A DNA stretch of 34,181 nt from DATJPR01 sp035506295 (GCA_035506295.1 DATJPR010000161.1:1-34181), one strand, 5' to 3'; numbered from the stretch's first letter, positions 8,690-17,242 are shown. Notes: a model not told the origin generated them from the sequence alone. A program made the numbers and translations.

Positions 8690-9775
8690 ATGAAAAAGAG
8701 TCACTGTTGGCATATCCGGGTGGGTGGGGTGATGGTGTTCGCCCTGATGCTCCTCTGCCTGCTTGCTCCCCTTCCTGCATCCGCACAGCAAATCGCCGTC
8801 CACGCGGTCTCTGCGCCGATCAACATGATCTCCCTGTCCGATATCGACTTTATCCACAGCGCATCGCCGCAGTGGCTGTTCAGCGTCGACGTCTCGGTGC
8901 CCGGCGGCAGAAATGTCTCGGTCTATGCGCGCGTCACGCTCGATGCCAGCCTGGCGACGGGAGAACACTGGCCGGACGCGTTGATTCTCGTCACGAGGAC
9001 GTTCGCCATCAACGGTGCCCGGACGTTCACCAATCTTGATATCGGCAAGGGAAAAGCGATCCAGGATTCCAGTCTGACCTGGAACCCGGACGCGAAGAAC
9101 AAGTTCGTCGACGTTGCGCTCCCGAGCGGACAAATGCCGGCGGGAAGGTATACCTTCCGCGTCGAGATCCTCGACCCGTCAACCAACACCGTGCTGGGTT
9201 CCGACATCAGTGATATTCAGTTCATCCTGACGAATCCTTCTTCCGTCGAACTTCTCTTTCCCAACGATGCGGAGCGCGACGTGAGCCAGCTGCCGTTGTT
9301 CCAGTGGGTGTTCGACGGCACGCGGTCGAAAATTTCGATCTATGAATTGTTGCCCGGCCAATCGAGCCTTGAAGAGGCAACTCAGGGCGTGGCGACACTC
9401 TCGCAGGAAGTCGCCGGGACATCCTTCCAATATCCTGCCGGCGGGGTGCGGTCCCTGCAACCGGGGCATACGTACGTCTGGTACGTGGAAGGCGAAGTGC
9501 TTGCGCTCGGTGGAAAGACCACGCTCCTGAAAAGCGTGCTTCGATCGTTCACCATCGCAGCCGGGCCTTCGGCCGCGTCCTCGTTGCTGGATGAAGTGGA
9601 ATCGTCCCTTGACCCGAAGTGGAAGCCCGTTTTCGACCAGATCCGTGCGGAGGGATTGACGCCCACAGGCACGGTCCGCGTCAACGGGGCAGCGATACAG
9701 ATCAACGAGCTTCTTGAGATTCTCAAGTACTTGCGGTCGCATCCGGATGCCGTTGAGACCGCCGGACTTCAGTAA
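8690..9775 (+). CDS. Secreted protein with Ig/FnIII-like domain, function unknown
   Basis: A 361-residue protein with a strong ribosome-binding site (GGAGGAG, 6 nt spacing). It has a long basic-then-hydrophobic signal peptide, residues 1-32, ending in APLPASA-QQ. Residues about 33-175 are beta-rich without a recognised family. Residues about 180-290 look like a beta-sandwich: VELLFPNDAERDVSQLPLFQW and LQPGHTYVWYVEGE resemble the 'LLSPxxG..v....P.F.W' and 'L.pg..Y.W.V' strands of extracellular FnIII-like modules common in FCB secreted proteins. The C-terminal 70 residues are helical (SLLDEVESSLDPKWKPVFDQ). It is the first gene of a closely spaced cluster with the FecR protein, the outer-membrane protein and the CHASE2 cyclase, so it may be an exported partner of that system. 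Confidence 0.65.
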   Translation: MKKSHCWHIRVGGVMVFALMLLCLLAPLPASAQQIAVHAVSAPINMISLSDIDFIHSASPQWLFSVDVSVPGGRNVSVYARVTLDASLATGEHWPDALILVTRTFAINGARTFTNLDIGKGKAIQDSSLTWNPDAKNKFVDVALPSGQMPAGRYTFRVEILDPSTNTVLGSDISDIQFILTNPSSVELLFPNDAERDVSQLPLFQWVFDGTRSKISIYELLPGQSSLEEATQGVATLSQEVAGTSFQYPAGGVRSLQPGHTYVWYVEGEVLALGGKTTLLKSVLRSFTIAAGPSAASSLLDEVESSLDPKWKPVFDQIRAEGLTPTGTVRVNGAAIQINELLEILKYLRSHPDAVETAGLQ

Positions 9776-9795
9776 CGCCAGTGAGGGGCACAGCC

Positions 9796-10488
9796 ATGAC
9801 ACGGAGAATTTCCACTTTCGTAGCACTGCTGCTGTTGGCGCCGGGGATGATGACTCCTGCCGAGCCGGCGGCGATCACTATTGGGTTGCTCAGCAAAATC
9901 ATCGCCGATGTCACACGGATGGAGGCCGGCAAGAACTGGCTGCCCGCGAAGAAGGGGGAGACGCTCGCTTCGGGCGACCGCGTGAAGACGGGCGCGAAGT
10001 CGATGGCCATCATCAAGTTCATGGACAACAGCCTTGTCCGCGTGCGGGAGCTTTCGGAAGTCGTCGTGACCGGCACGATGAACGGTTCCGATTTCTCCAA
10101 ATCCGTCGACGTGCGGATGGGCGTCATCGGCTTCACCGTGCAGAAACAGCATCAAGGGGAGGAATTCCGGTTCACCTCGCCGACATCCGTCGCATCGATC
10201 CGCGGCACGGGAGGAGCGTTCAACAGCACCACGGCCGGCGACACCCTGATCATCCTTGAAGGAACGGTCCACTTTACGAACCGGCAATCGAACCGCTCGC
10301 TGGATGTCGCGGCGGGGTTCACGGGAATATCCCAGCCGAACGGAACATTCTTCAGTCGCCAGAGCACACCCGCCGAACGTCAGGAAGCGCAAAACGCGCT
10401 GCTGGGCGATGCTCAGAAGACGCTCGAATTTGAGTTGCACGATCGTGACGGAAATCCGAAGAATCTCCACATCGAGTATCACGACTGA
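9796..10488 (+). CDS. FecR-domain periplasmic protein
   Basis: A 230-residue protein starting at ATG 9796, preceded by GAGGGG with 7 nt spacing; a GTG at 9781 is in frame but precedes the ribosome-binding site. The N terminus (MTRRISTFVALLLLAPGMMTPAEPA) is a signal peptide. A FecR domain (PF04773) spans about residues 35-150: the beginning WLPAKKGETLASGDRVKTG, a middle AIIKFMDNSLVRVRELSEV, and the signature SPTSVASIRGTGGAF, which matches the family's 'TPxAVAxVRGTxF'. There is no cytoplasmic or transmembrane anti-sigma part as in classical FecR, and no sigma gene beside it. Such stand-alone secreted FecR domains often occur next to CHASE2-type sensors. It follows the previous gene by 20 nt and precedes the outer-membrane gene by 37 nt. 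Confidence 0.85.
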   Translation: MTRRISTFVALLLLAPGMMTPAEPAAITIGLLSKIIADVTRMEAGKNWLPAKKGETLASGDRVKTGAKSMAIIKFMDNSLVRVRELSEVVVTGTMNGSDFSKSVDVRMGVIGFTVQKQHQGEEFRFTSPTSVASIRGTGGAFNSTTAGDTLIILEGTVHFTNRQSNRSLDVAAGFTGISQPNGTFFSRQSTPAERQEAQNALLGDAQKTLEFELHDRDGNPKNLHIEYHD

Positions 10489-10525
10489 TAGTACACCGTT
10501 CTTTCCACCAAACGTAGACGCGCCG

Positions 10526-12961
10526 ATGAACCTCCTCCCCCGGTCGGCAATGGCTTGTGCCACTGCACTGGTGTGCTGTGTCTTCTTTGCAGCACCCTCC
10601 CAGGGCAACGCCCAGGTTTCCACACGCATCTCTTCCATCCTTCCCGGCGAAACACGGGCCGGGCAGCCCGTCCAGATCACCGCGACGCTGAGCAGAACCG
10701 ACGGGATCGACCACGCGGTGATCGTCTACCGCGCCTTCGGTGAAAGCGAATACAAGCGCGCGGACATGGACATTCGCGGCGTCTCTGCCTCCGTCACCCT
10801 GCCGGCATCCGTGGCCGTTGTTCCCTCGCTCGAATACTACATTGTGTTCGTTCTGACCAACGGCACCTACGAGACCTACCCTCTCAGCGATTCGCGCGAT
10901 CCGTTCTCGATCCCGCCCCAGCGCACGATGCGCATCACCGTGCAGTCCGGCGCCGCGGTCGAAAACCAGGTACTCTGGCTCAGTCCCGAGGTGGATCTCC
11001 CCCTTTCTCCCGATGACGTGGTGATATCGTTTTCGCTTCTCCGTGCCGACAGCGTCGTCGATCGCCAGGCCACCAAGGTGCTGCTCGACGGCGCCGACAT
11101 CACGAGCAAGGTGATCCTCAGCGGCGATGTGGGCGTCTTTTCGCCGGACAACGCGGGCCTCACGATGAGCCCCGGCACGCACCAGGTGATCGTCAGGCTG
11201 TTCACCACTGCAGGAAGTTTGTACAGAATTGCCACGCTGAGATTCGAGGTCACCAGCATGAACTTCGCTGCTGTACCTCAGCCCGGCAAGGTTTCCTACT
11301 CGGCATCCGTGGCGCTCGAGTCGCGGCACGAGCAAATCGATTCCGCGGGCACGTGGTACAATCGTGGATCGATCCGGGTCGGTGCGAAATACGGCGATTG
11401 GCGGTTCGTGGCAAACACGTTCCTGACGTCTGACGAGAAAAGCTACCTGCAGCCGCAGGACCGCTACTACCTCGGCGTGGAATCGCAATGGGGACGGGCC
11501 GGCTACGGCGACCTGACGCCGTCGTTTCCCGATCTCATCCTGAGCGGCAAACGCGTGCGCGGCGTGCACGCAGCATTGACGCTCGGCGTGTTTAATCTCG
11601 AAGTGACAGACGGTCAAATCACTCGCGCGGTTGAAGGTCAGTTGATAACCACATTCCCGGATTCGCTTCTCACCGCGGCACAGTCGGCCGACCCTTCGGC
11701 CGCATACGCACAGATATCACCCGGGCTCTGGGGCAAATACAACTTCGGAACGTTCCAGCGCAATTTGTTTGCGATCCGGCCGAGCTTCGGCTCGGGAGAA
11801 ACCTGGCAGGTGGGTTTCACGTGGATGAAGTCGAAGGACGATATGGGATCGATCACGAACGGTTCCCGCCCCCAGGAAAATCTCGTGGTCGGCATGGATG
11901 CGGTCGCCCGGTTGGATCAGCGGCGCATCGAATTCTCCGCCCAGGGGGCATTCAGCGCATACAACACCGACATTTCGACCGGCGATATTACGGACGAGCG
12001 CATCGGCCAGCTGTTCCCGAACGATTCATCGAACGTCCGCCAGGTGCGTGACATTCTCTCGCGCTTCATCACCGTCAACGAGAACCTCCGGCCGCTGTCG
12101 CTCAAGCGTCCGAGCACCGCGGCGGGAGATGTTGCCCTGCAGCTCCGGTATTTCGACAACGTCTTCAGAATGAGCTATCTGTACCGGGGAAACGACTATA
12201 CGTCCTTCGGGCAGTCGTTCATCCGGCAGGACGTCCAGGGATTCAACATCAACGATCGCGTGCGGCTGGTGGAGAACGCGTTGCTCCTGACTGCCGGGTA
12301 CGAGCAGCTGCAGGACAACACGTCCAACACAAAAAGCGCGACGACCACATATTCCACGCTCACCACCGCCGTCACATACTCCCCCAATACGCAATTCCCG
12401 ACGTTCACGTTGGGCTACAGCCGGTACGATGACGACAACGGGCTTGATCCGCTCGGCGCGGACTCGCTGAACGCCGTGAGCGATGTGACGAACAGGATTT
12501 TCTTCACCACGTCGTATGATTTTCAGTTTCTCGCCGACCAGCGCGTCTCCGCAAACATTTCATCCTCCAATCGTTCGGACGCGACCATCCGGGGGTTGAG
12601 CGTCAACGCAGCGACGGTCGGTCTCAGCCTCGACACGCGGTACAGGGTTCCGCTGACGACCAGCGTGGATATTGCGATGAACTTCAACAAACTTCCCGGC
12701 GCCTTTCCCGGCGCGCCGCGGGAGCGGCTGAACTATGCCACGCTCGGGTTCCAGGGGAGATATGACATCATCGCGTCGATCCTCAGTGCCCAGGCGGCCG
12801 TGAGCCCTTCGTTCGGCGATTTCAGCCGGACGGTGTTCAACCTGGATGCGGAATGGACGTTCTATCCTTCCATGCGGCTCATCGGAGAGTTCAGCTATTT
12901 CAAGAACCCCGGGGCCGGCGACGAGAATTTCGTGAGCCTGCGGTACCAGTATGAACTGTAA
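10526..12961 (+). CDS. Large outer-membrane beta-barrel protein with N-terminal Ig-like domains
   Basis: The frame is open from 10256 inside the FecR gene, but ATG 10526 gives a clear signal peptide (residues 1-29, ending in QGNA-Q) and an 811-residue protein; no Shine-Dalgarno is visible. Residues about 30-140 and 145-260 appear to be two Ig-like beta-sandwiches (GETRAGQPVQITATLSRT; SPEVDLPLSPDDVVISFSLL). From about residue 275 the sequence is a long series of amphipathic strands with alternating aromatics (YGDWRFVANTFLTSDEKSYL, LQLRYFDNVFRMSYLYRG, ENFVSLRYQYEL at the end), consistent with a barrel of 20 or so strands. It has no TonB box or plug domain that I can see. It sits between the FecR protein and the CHASE2 cyclase (18 nt from the latter), so it could be the surface component of that module. 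Confidence 0.7.
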   Translation: MNLLPRSAMACATALVCCVFFAAPSQGNAQVSTRISSILPGETRAGQPVQITATLSRTDGIDHAVIVYRAFGESEYKRADMDIRGVSASVTLPASVAVVPSLEYYIVFVLTNGTYETYPLSDSRDPFSIPPQRTMRITVQSGAAVENQVLWLSPEVDLPLSPDDVVISFSLLRADSVVDRQATKVLLDGADITSKVILSGDVGVFSPDNAGLTMSPGTHQVIVRLFTTAGSLYRIATLRFEVTSMNFAAVPQPGKVSYSASVALESRHEQIDSAGTWYNRGSIRVGAKYGDWRFVANTFLTSDEKSYLQPQDRYYLGVESQWGRAGYGDLTPSFPDLILSGKRVRGVHAALTLGVFNLEVTDGQITRAVEGQLITTFPDSLLTAAQSADPSAAYAQISPGLWGKYNFGTFQRNLFAIRPSFGSGETWQVGFTWMKSKDDMGSITNGSRPQENLVVGMDAVARLDQRRIEFSAQGAFSAYNTDISTGDITDERIGQLFPNDSSNVRQVRDILSRFITVNENLRPLSLKRPSTAAGDVALQLRYFDNVFRMSYLYRGNDYTSFGQSFIRQDVQGFNINDRVRLVENALLLTAGYEQLQDNTSNTKSATTTYSTLTTAVTYSPNTQFPTFTLGYSRYDDDNGLDPLGADSLNAVSDVTNRIFFTTSYDFQFLADQRVSANISSSNRSDATIRGLSVNAATVGLSLDTRYRVPLTTSVDIAMNFNKLPGAFPGAPRERLNYATLGFQGRYDIIASILSAQAAVSPSFGDFSRTVFNLDAEWTFYPSMRLIGEFSYFKNPGAGDENFVSLRYQYEL

Positions 12962-12979
12962 TTCCGCCGTTACACTGCA

Positions 12980-15178
12980 ATGACGCGCACCTCTGTCCGA
13001 TCCTGGCTTGCGCGGACGATCATTTCGTTTTCGATCGGCGTCATCGTGGTCGCGCTGACGGTCGAGAGCGTGTTCCATCTCGGGCTCTTTCAGCGCCTCG
13101 AACTCTCCTCCATCGACTACCGCTTCCTCTATCGCGGCGTCAACACTTCGGTTCGTGACTCCTCCAATGTGGTGATCGTCGATATCCAGGACGACGCCAT
13201 CGCCTCGCTTCCCGTTCCGTTTCCGTGGCCGCGAGACTACTATGCGCGGCTGGTACGGAACCTCCAGCGGGCCGGGGCTCGGGCGGTCGCCATTGATCTC
13301 ATTTTCGATTCGCCCGATACCCACGGACCGGCGGGCGACAGCTCGTTGCGGGCGGCGTTGCGGGAAACGCACTTCGTCGTCCTTGCCGGAAAGCGCGAGC
13401 AGGACCAGGAACGCTACGAGCTCCACCTGCTCCGGAACGATTACGGCAACATCTTCTTCTCCACCGACAGCGCCGTCGGGCTGGTGAACATTCAAAGCGA
13501 CGTCGACGGAGAGTACCGGTTGTACACGCCGTTCTACAAGATGGACATCGGCGAGGACTCGACGATCGCCGTCCCCACATTCGCCTTCGCCGTCCTCAAT
13601 AAGGTGCTGGGATTCCCCCCCTTCACCACCGCCAAAAGCGTCGGCAGGTCGTTCCTCTACGCGGGGAAGGAGATCCCGCAGTACGACCCGACGTCGATCA
13701 TGATCAACTATTACGGACCGAACGGGACTTTCCGGCACTATCATTTTCATGACGTGATCGACGACAAGACGTTCAAGACCGTGGAAGAGATACAGACGGG
13801 CCAGGACGTCAACACGTTCGACGATCCCGATTTCGGCTACCTGTACGACGGCACCTTCAAGGACAAGATCGTGCTCGTGGGTGTCACGATGCCGGAATAC
13901 AAGGATTTGTTCCCGGTGTCGATCGGCCGTGGGCGCCAGCGCGGGGACAACCAGATGTATGGCGTGGAAATTCACGCGAACATGATCGAGAACATCCTGC
14001 GGGACGATTTCCTCAGGATCCAGTCCTCCCGCGTTGAAGTCCCCGAGGTCATGCTCCTGGTCATGATCACGTTTATGATCACGGCGTCGCTCCGCGACCG
14101 GGCGCGCGGCCGTCAGATTCTCATGGAGTTTGCGGGATTTGTCATCGTCGCGATGTTGCTCGTCGCGGTGCTCTGGACCGCCCTCTGGCTCTTCGTTCAC
14201 CGGAATTATGTGGTCTCCATTGTGAGTCCGCTCGCGGGCGTACTGGCGGGTTATATCGGATCGACGGCGTACAATCTCGTCACGGAGAGAAGACAACGTG
14301 CGCTGATTAAGACCATGTTCAGCACCTACGTGAATCCGTCGGTGGTCGACGAACTGATCACCAATCCCGAGAAGCTGACGCTGGGCGGACAACGCAGAGA
14401 GCTCACGGTGATGTTCAGCGACATCGAGGGATTCACCACGATATCGCAATCGATGGACCCGGAGCATCTCGTGAAGCTGCTCAATGAGTTTCTCGATACG
14501 ATGTCGGCGGTGATCTTTGAACACAACGGAACGCTGGACAAATACGAAGGGGACGCCATCATGGCGTTCTGGGGAGCGCCGATCCCCCAGCAAAATCATG
14601 CATTGCTCGCTTGCAAGAGCGCCATCGCGATGCGCGATTCACTGAAGGAGTTGAACAGGTCCTGGATCGAAGACGGCCGCCCCCCGTTTCCCATGCGGAT
14701 CGGCGTCAATACCGGAGAAATGATCGTGGGGAATATGGGCTCGACCGGAAAGTTTGCCTATACCGTGATCGGGGACAGCGTGAACCTCGCGTCGAGGCTC
14801 GAAGGGGCGAACAAGGAGTATCGCTCCAACATCATGGTGAGCGGAAGAACGTACGACCTCGTGAAGGACGTGATCGTGGGAAGGGAACTCGATCATATCA
14901 CCGTGAAGGGGCGCTCAGAGCCGGTGGCGGTGTACGAACTCCTCGGCGATCGGGAAAAACTCACGGATGCCGGCGTTCTTGGTTTTCTGGAGGAGTACGC
15001 GGAGGGGATGAAGTGGTACCATGAACACCGGTGGGACAGCGCCTTCGCCGCGTTCGAGAAAGCTCTTGCCCATGCGCCGAACGACTACCCCACCCGGCTG
15101 CATGTCGATCGCTGCTCGCGCTTCATGACCATGTCGCCCGGAGAATGCTCCGACATCGTGGTGCTCCGGGAAAAATGA
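12980..15178 (+). CDS. CHASE2-domain class III adenylate cyclase
   Basis: A 732-residue inner-membrane sensor cyclase expected to make cAMP from ATP. One TM at about 12-34 precedes a CHASE2 extracytoplasmic domain (about 35-350; VVIVDIQDDAIASL, FPWPRDYYARLV, GARAVAIDLIFDSP, KDKIVLVGVT, GVEIHANMIENIL). Three closely spaced TM helices follow (about 355-440), then the cyclase domain (about 470-650). Catalytic residues are visible: metal-binding Asp481 in MFSDIEGF and Asp525 in GDAIMAFWG; adenine-specifying Lys521 (LDKYEGD) and Thr595 (YTVIGDSVN); transition-state Asn602 and Arg606 (NLASRLEG). The complement is complete for an active homodimer, and Lys/Thr argue for ATP over GTP. The C terminus (about 665-732) is TPR-like. 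Its TGA directly abuts the stop of the convergent lipoprotein gene. Confidence 0.92.
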   Translation: MTRTSVRSWLARTIISFSIGVIVVALTVESVFHLGLFQRLELSSIDYRFLYRGVNTSVRDSSNVVIVDIQDDAIASLPVPFPWPRDYYARLVRNLQRAGARAVAIDLIFDSPDTHGPAGDSSLRAALRETHFVVLAGKREQDQERYELHLLRNDYGNIFFSTDSAVGLVNIQSDVDGEYRLYTPFYKMDIGEDSTIAVPTFAFAVLNKVLGFPPFTTAKSVGRSFLYAGKEIPQYDPTSIMINYYGPNGTFRHYHFHDVIDDKTFKTVEEIQTGQDVNTFDDPDFGYLYDGTFKDKIVLVGVTMPEYKDLFPVSIGRGRQRGDNQMYGVEIHANMIENILRDDFLRIQSSRVEVPEVMLLVMITFMITASLRDRARGRQILMEFAGFVIVAMLLVAVLWTALWLFVHRNYVVSIVSPLAGVLAGYIGSTAYNLVTERRQRALIKTMFSTYVNPSVVDELITNPEKLTLGGQRRELTVMFSDIEGFTTISQSMDPEHLVKLLNEFLDTMSAVIFEHNGTLDKYEGDAIMAFWGAPIPQQNHALLACKSAIAMRDSLKELNRSWIEDGRPPFPMRIGVNTGEMIVGNMGSTGKFAYTVIGDSVNLASRLEGANKEYRSNIMVSGRTYDLVKDVIVGRELDHITVKGRSEPVAVYELLGDREKLTDAGVLGFLEEYAEGMKWYHEHRWDSAFAAFEKALAHAPNDYPTRLHVDRCSRFMTMSPGECSDIVVLREK

Positions 15179-15724
15179 TTACTGCGGCGGCCCTTCGAGA
15201 AGCGCATCCTGCACTCTGGCGGCGTCATGCAGGTCCCCCGTCTGGCGGATGCTGGCGGCAACGCGGACCAGACCGTACTGCGCCATCTCTCCCACAACCA
15301 CCCGCAGCTGGTCCCCCGCGTGGTTCTGAATGACATACCACCAGCGAACGCGCCCCCCTGATTCGGATTTCTCCGGCTCCTGAACGACCTGCCCGCCCTT
15401 TCCTTTGTCGATCCCGAAGATTGCTCTGGCGATCGCTTCGATCTGTTCCGCTTCCTCCGGCCGGCCATTGGGCCGGGGCCCATCGAAGATCTTCTCGATA
15501 ATGATCTCGGCGCCATAGTCCTTCTTCACGAGCCACATGAGTGCCTTCCTCGTCGAATCGCTCGAAAAGTCCAGCCATCCTGCAGGAACGGAAAAGACGG
15601 GGACGGCTGCAGGCGTGGGAACGGTCTTCTGCGCAGGAGTCGTCGTGGTCACGGATGGTCCACACCCGGAGAGAACGAAGAGGAGAAGAGCGGCTTCAGA
15701 AAGGACAAGCGACGGACGAATCAT
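15179..15724 (-). CDS. Putative lipoprotein, function unknown
   Basis: A 181-residue protein from ATG 15724; a TTG at 15736 is in frame but lies only 2 nt from AAGGA. The N terminus has a lipoprotein signal with lipobox LSGC (lipidated Cys21), followed by a Thr/Pro/Ala-rich linker (about 22-45). The mature part has two beta-rich stretches (RKALMWLVKKDYGAEIIIEK; RVRWWYVIQNHAGDQLRVVV) and no recognised family. It is probably co-transcribed with the PorV-like gene, whose stop lies 22 nt upstream. Its TAA is immediately adjacent (15179-15181) to the TGA of the cyclase gene (15176-15178), leaving no intergenic base and no room for a dedicated terminator between the two convergent genes. Confidence 0.7.
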   Translation of the reverse strand: MIRPSLVLSEAALLLFVLSGCGPSVTTTTPAQKTVPTPAAVPVFSVPAGWLDFSSDSTRKALMWLVKKDYGAEIIIEKIFDGPRPNGRPEEAEQIEAIARAIFGIDKGKGGQVVQEPEKSESGGRVRWWYVIQNHAGDQLRVVVGEMAQYGLVRVAASIRQTGDLHDAARVQDALLEGPPQ

Positions 15725-15746
15725 GCAGGGTCTCAAGTTCCTTCCG

Positions 15747-16775
15747 TCACTCGGATTCGCGTTTATACCGATCGGATTCCAGCGTAAACATCAGGGAGAT
15801 GCGGTGAGTGTCCCCGAGCTGGTCGGTCTTGTCGAACTTCAGGAAAGAATAATCGATGTTCAGTTTCGGAAGATGAATGCCGGCGCCGAAGGCCGGGGCC
15901 TTGATGTCGGTGTAACCGGCACGGAGCGAGACGACGTTCTTGAAGGTGTACTCGATGCCGGAATGGACATCGAAGCTCACGCCGCCCAGGTGGAACATGG
16001 ATGCCGTCTTTCGGTCTTCAAAGCGGATGTCCACATCGACGGCGGGCGTGAACCTGCCGGCGAGGGCATCGACATAGCCGGCTGCGCCGACTTTCACCGT
16101 CGGGGCGATGAGCTCTTTGCGTCCGGTGTTCCAGGCGACGAGTGTGGTTGTGATGTCCTGGATGTTGGCGCCCACGGTGATCTGCGGGTGGATCTTGTAG
16201 AGAACGCCGACATCGAAGCCGATACCGGTCGCGCCGTAGGTGTCGATATCGCGCCTGATGACTTTGAGATTCACGCCGTAAGAGAAGTCGTCCGTTGCCG
16301 ACCTTGCGTACGTGAAGAAGAACGCCCAGTCGGCTGCGTTGAAGGTGCTGATTTTTGAGTAGTCGAGGCGGGCGAATTGCGACGGATCATAGGTGATATT
16401 GCCGTCTTTATCGAGGCCGGCGCCGGCCGTGTTCGGGATGTCGTCGACGCCGAGGCGGATCACGCTGAAGCCGAGGCTGGTTTTCGGACCGTACGGGATC
16501 GCGACGGCGACATAGTCATGGTTCTCGAGGTTCCCGAACTGCTCGGCGTGCATGAGTATCCCCTGGGGATACATGATTTGGGCCAGCCCGGCAGGGTTCC
16601 AGTAACCCGCCGTGACATCGCCTGTCGTCGCGACCGCCGCGCTTCCCATTGCGAGGGATCGGCCACCCACTCCGAGGGCGAGGAACTCGCCGGCGTACTT
16701 GCCGAAAACGACCTGCGCCGCTGACCAATTGGAGAGCGCCACAAGGCACACAGTGACCCAGACGAGACGTTTCAT
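15747..16775 (-). CDS. PorV/PorQ family outer-membrane protein
   Basis: A 342-residue protein from ATG 16775 (signal peptide MKRLVWVTVCLVALSNWSAA-Q; AAGGGG 6-7 nt upstream). An upstream ATG at 16856 would bury the signal peptide behind 27 residues. The mature N terminus has the family signature: AGEFLALGVGGRSLAMGSAA, then VTAGYWNPAGLAQ, as in FadL-like barrels of the PorV/PorQ group. The remainder is a regular series of strands with Gly/aromatic turns (WAFFFTYARSATDDFSYGVN, IGFDVGVLYKIHPQITVGAN). PorV is a shuttle component of the type IX secretion system, but FCB genomes encode many paralogues, so a role in T9SS here is only possible. It begins a two-gene unit with the lipoprotein. A complex leader with hairpins and a repeat array lies upstream. 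Confidence 0.85.
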   Translation of the reverse strand: MKRLVWVTVCLVALSNWSAAQVVFGKYAGEFLALGVGGRSLAMGSAAVATTGDVTAGYWNPAGLAQIMYPQGILMHAEQFGNLENHDYVAVAIPYGPKTSLGFSVIRLGVDDIPNTAGAGLDKDGNITYDPSQFARLDYSKISTFNAADWAFFFTYARSATDDFSYGVNLKVIRRDIDTYGATGIGFDVGVLYKIHPQITVGANIQDITTTLVAWNTGRKELIAPTVKVGAAGYVDALAGRFTPAVDVDIRFEDRKTASMFHLGGVSFDVHSGIEYTFKNVVSLRAGYTDIKAPAFGAGIHLPKLNIDYSFLKFDKTDQLGDTHRISLMFTLESDRYKRESE

Positions 16776-16794
16776 AGGGAACCCCTTAAAGCAA

Positions 16795-16912
16795 GAAATC
16801 CACAGAGCCGGGAACCGAAAGTGTTTCCCGGAGGAGGACGAGAGCAAACGCATCAAGACCTGATAGCAACAGTCAGAGTGTTTCGTCGTCCTCTCTCAAC
16901 TCTGTGGATCTC
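16795..16912. repeat. Inverted repeat with internal hairpin in the PorV-like gene leader
   Basis: The arms are gaaatccacagag (16795-16807) and ctctgtggatctc (16900-16912), which pair at 12 of 13 positions. Immediately inside the left arm is a perfect 7-bp hairpin, CCGGGAA (16808-16814) with TTCCCGG (16825-16831), loop 10 nt. Immediately beyond the right arm is another perfect hairpin, CTTCCGC (16912-16918) with GCGGAAG (16925-16931), loop 6 nt. If transcribed toward the PorV-like gene the left structure ends about 20 nt before the start codon and could affect its expression; neither hairpin has a U-tail on the minus strand. Confidence 0.5.
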
Positions 16913-17028
16913 TTCCGCGCCCTTGCGGAAGGGTATTGACCTGCTTCGTCTACAAAACTCATGAAAAACACGCAGAAAGTCAAGGTGGGGTACAGCGCGG
17001 GGTATATCAGACGGGAAAAGGATCAAGA

Positions 17029-17127
17029 AGTCAGACATAATAGTCTGACATATAAGTCTGATTCGCAAGTCCGACAGGGTAGTCTGACACGTGAGTCTGA
17101 CACACAAGTCTGACATACAAGTCTGTC
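17029..17127. repeat. Tandem array, eight units of exactly 13 bp
   Basis: The octamer AGTCTGAC (or a one-base variant) begins at 17029, 17042, 17055, 17068, 17081, 17094, 17107 and 17120, an invariant 13-bp period. The five spacer bases vary (for example acata, atata, acacg, acaca). Variants are AGTCAGAC (unit 1), AGTCTGAT (3), AGTCCGAC (4) and AGTCTGTC (8). The cores are more conserved than the spacers, as in an array of binding sites rather than a freshly slipped microsatellite. Units are too short and spacers too small for CRISPR. Confidence 0.88.
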
Positions 17128-17208
17128 ATACCCCGCCTGCTCGCGAAAAATACGGCGATCCTCGCAGCCCCTGCCCGGGATTCTTTGCCCCACGGGTATT
17201 CAGGAAAC

Positions 17209-17242
17209 AAAAAAGGAGCGCCGCTCCCGCCAGCGGCGCTCC
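17209..17242 (-). terminator. Rho-independent terminator, minus strand
   Basis: A perfect 11-bp GC-rich stem, GGAGCGCCGCT (17215-17225) with AGCGGCGCTCC (17232-17242), encloses a 6-nt loop. On the minus strand the stem is followed directly by six U residues (plus-strand A run 17209-17214). The plus strand has no U-tail, so termination is one-directional. It lies about 140 bp beyond the dnaX stop and would end lon-dnaX transcripts, or a short transcript starting just downstream of dnaX. Confidence 0.9.

Noticed and set aside
12560..14599. 679-codon open frame on the minus strand opposite the barrel and cyclase genes
   Set aside because: It spans two well-supported plus-strand genes, is very rich in Arg, His and Glu, and has no recognisable domain.
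17029..17127. CRISPR array
   Set aside because: Units are 13 bp with 5-bp variable parts; CRISPR repeats and spacers are each over 20 bp, and no cas gene is present.
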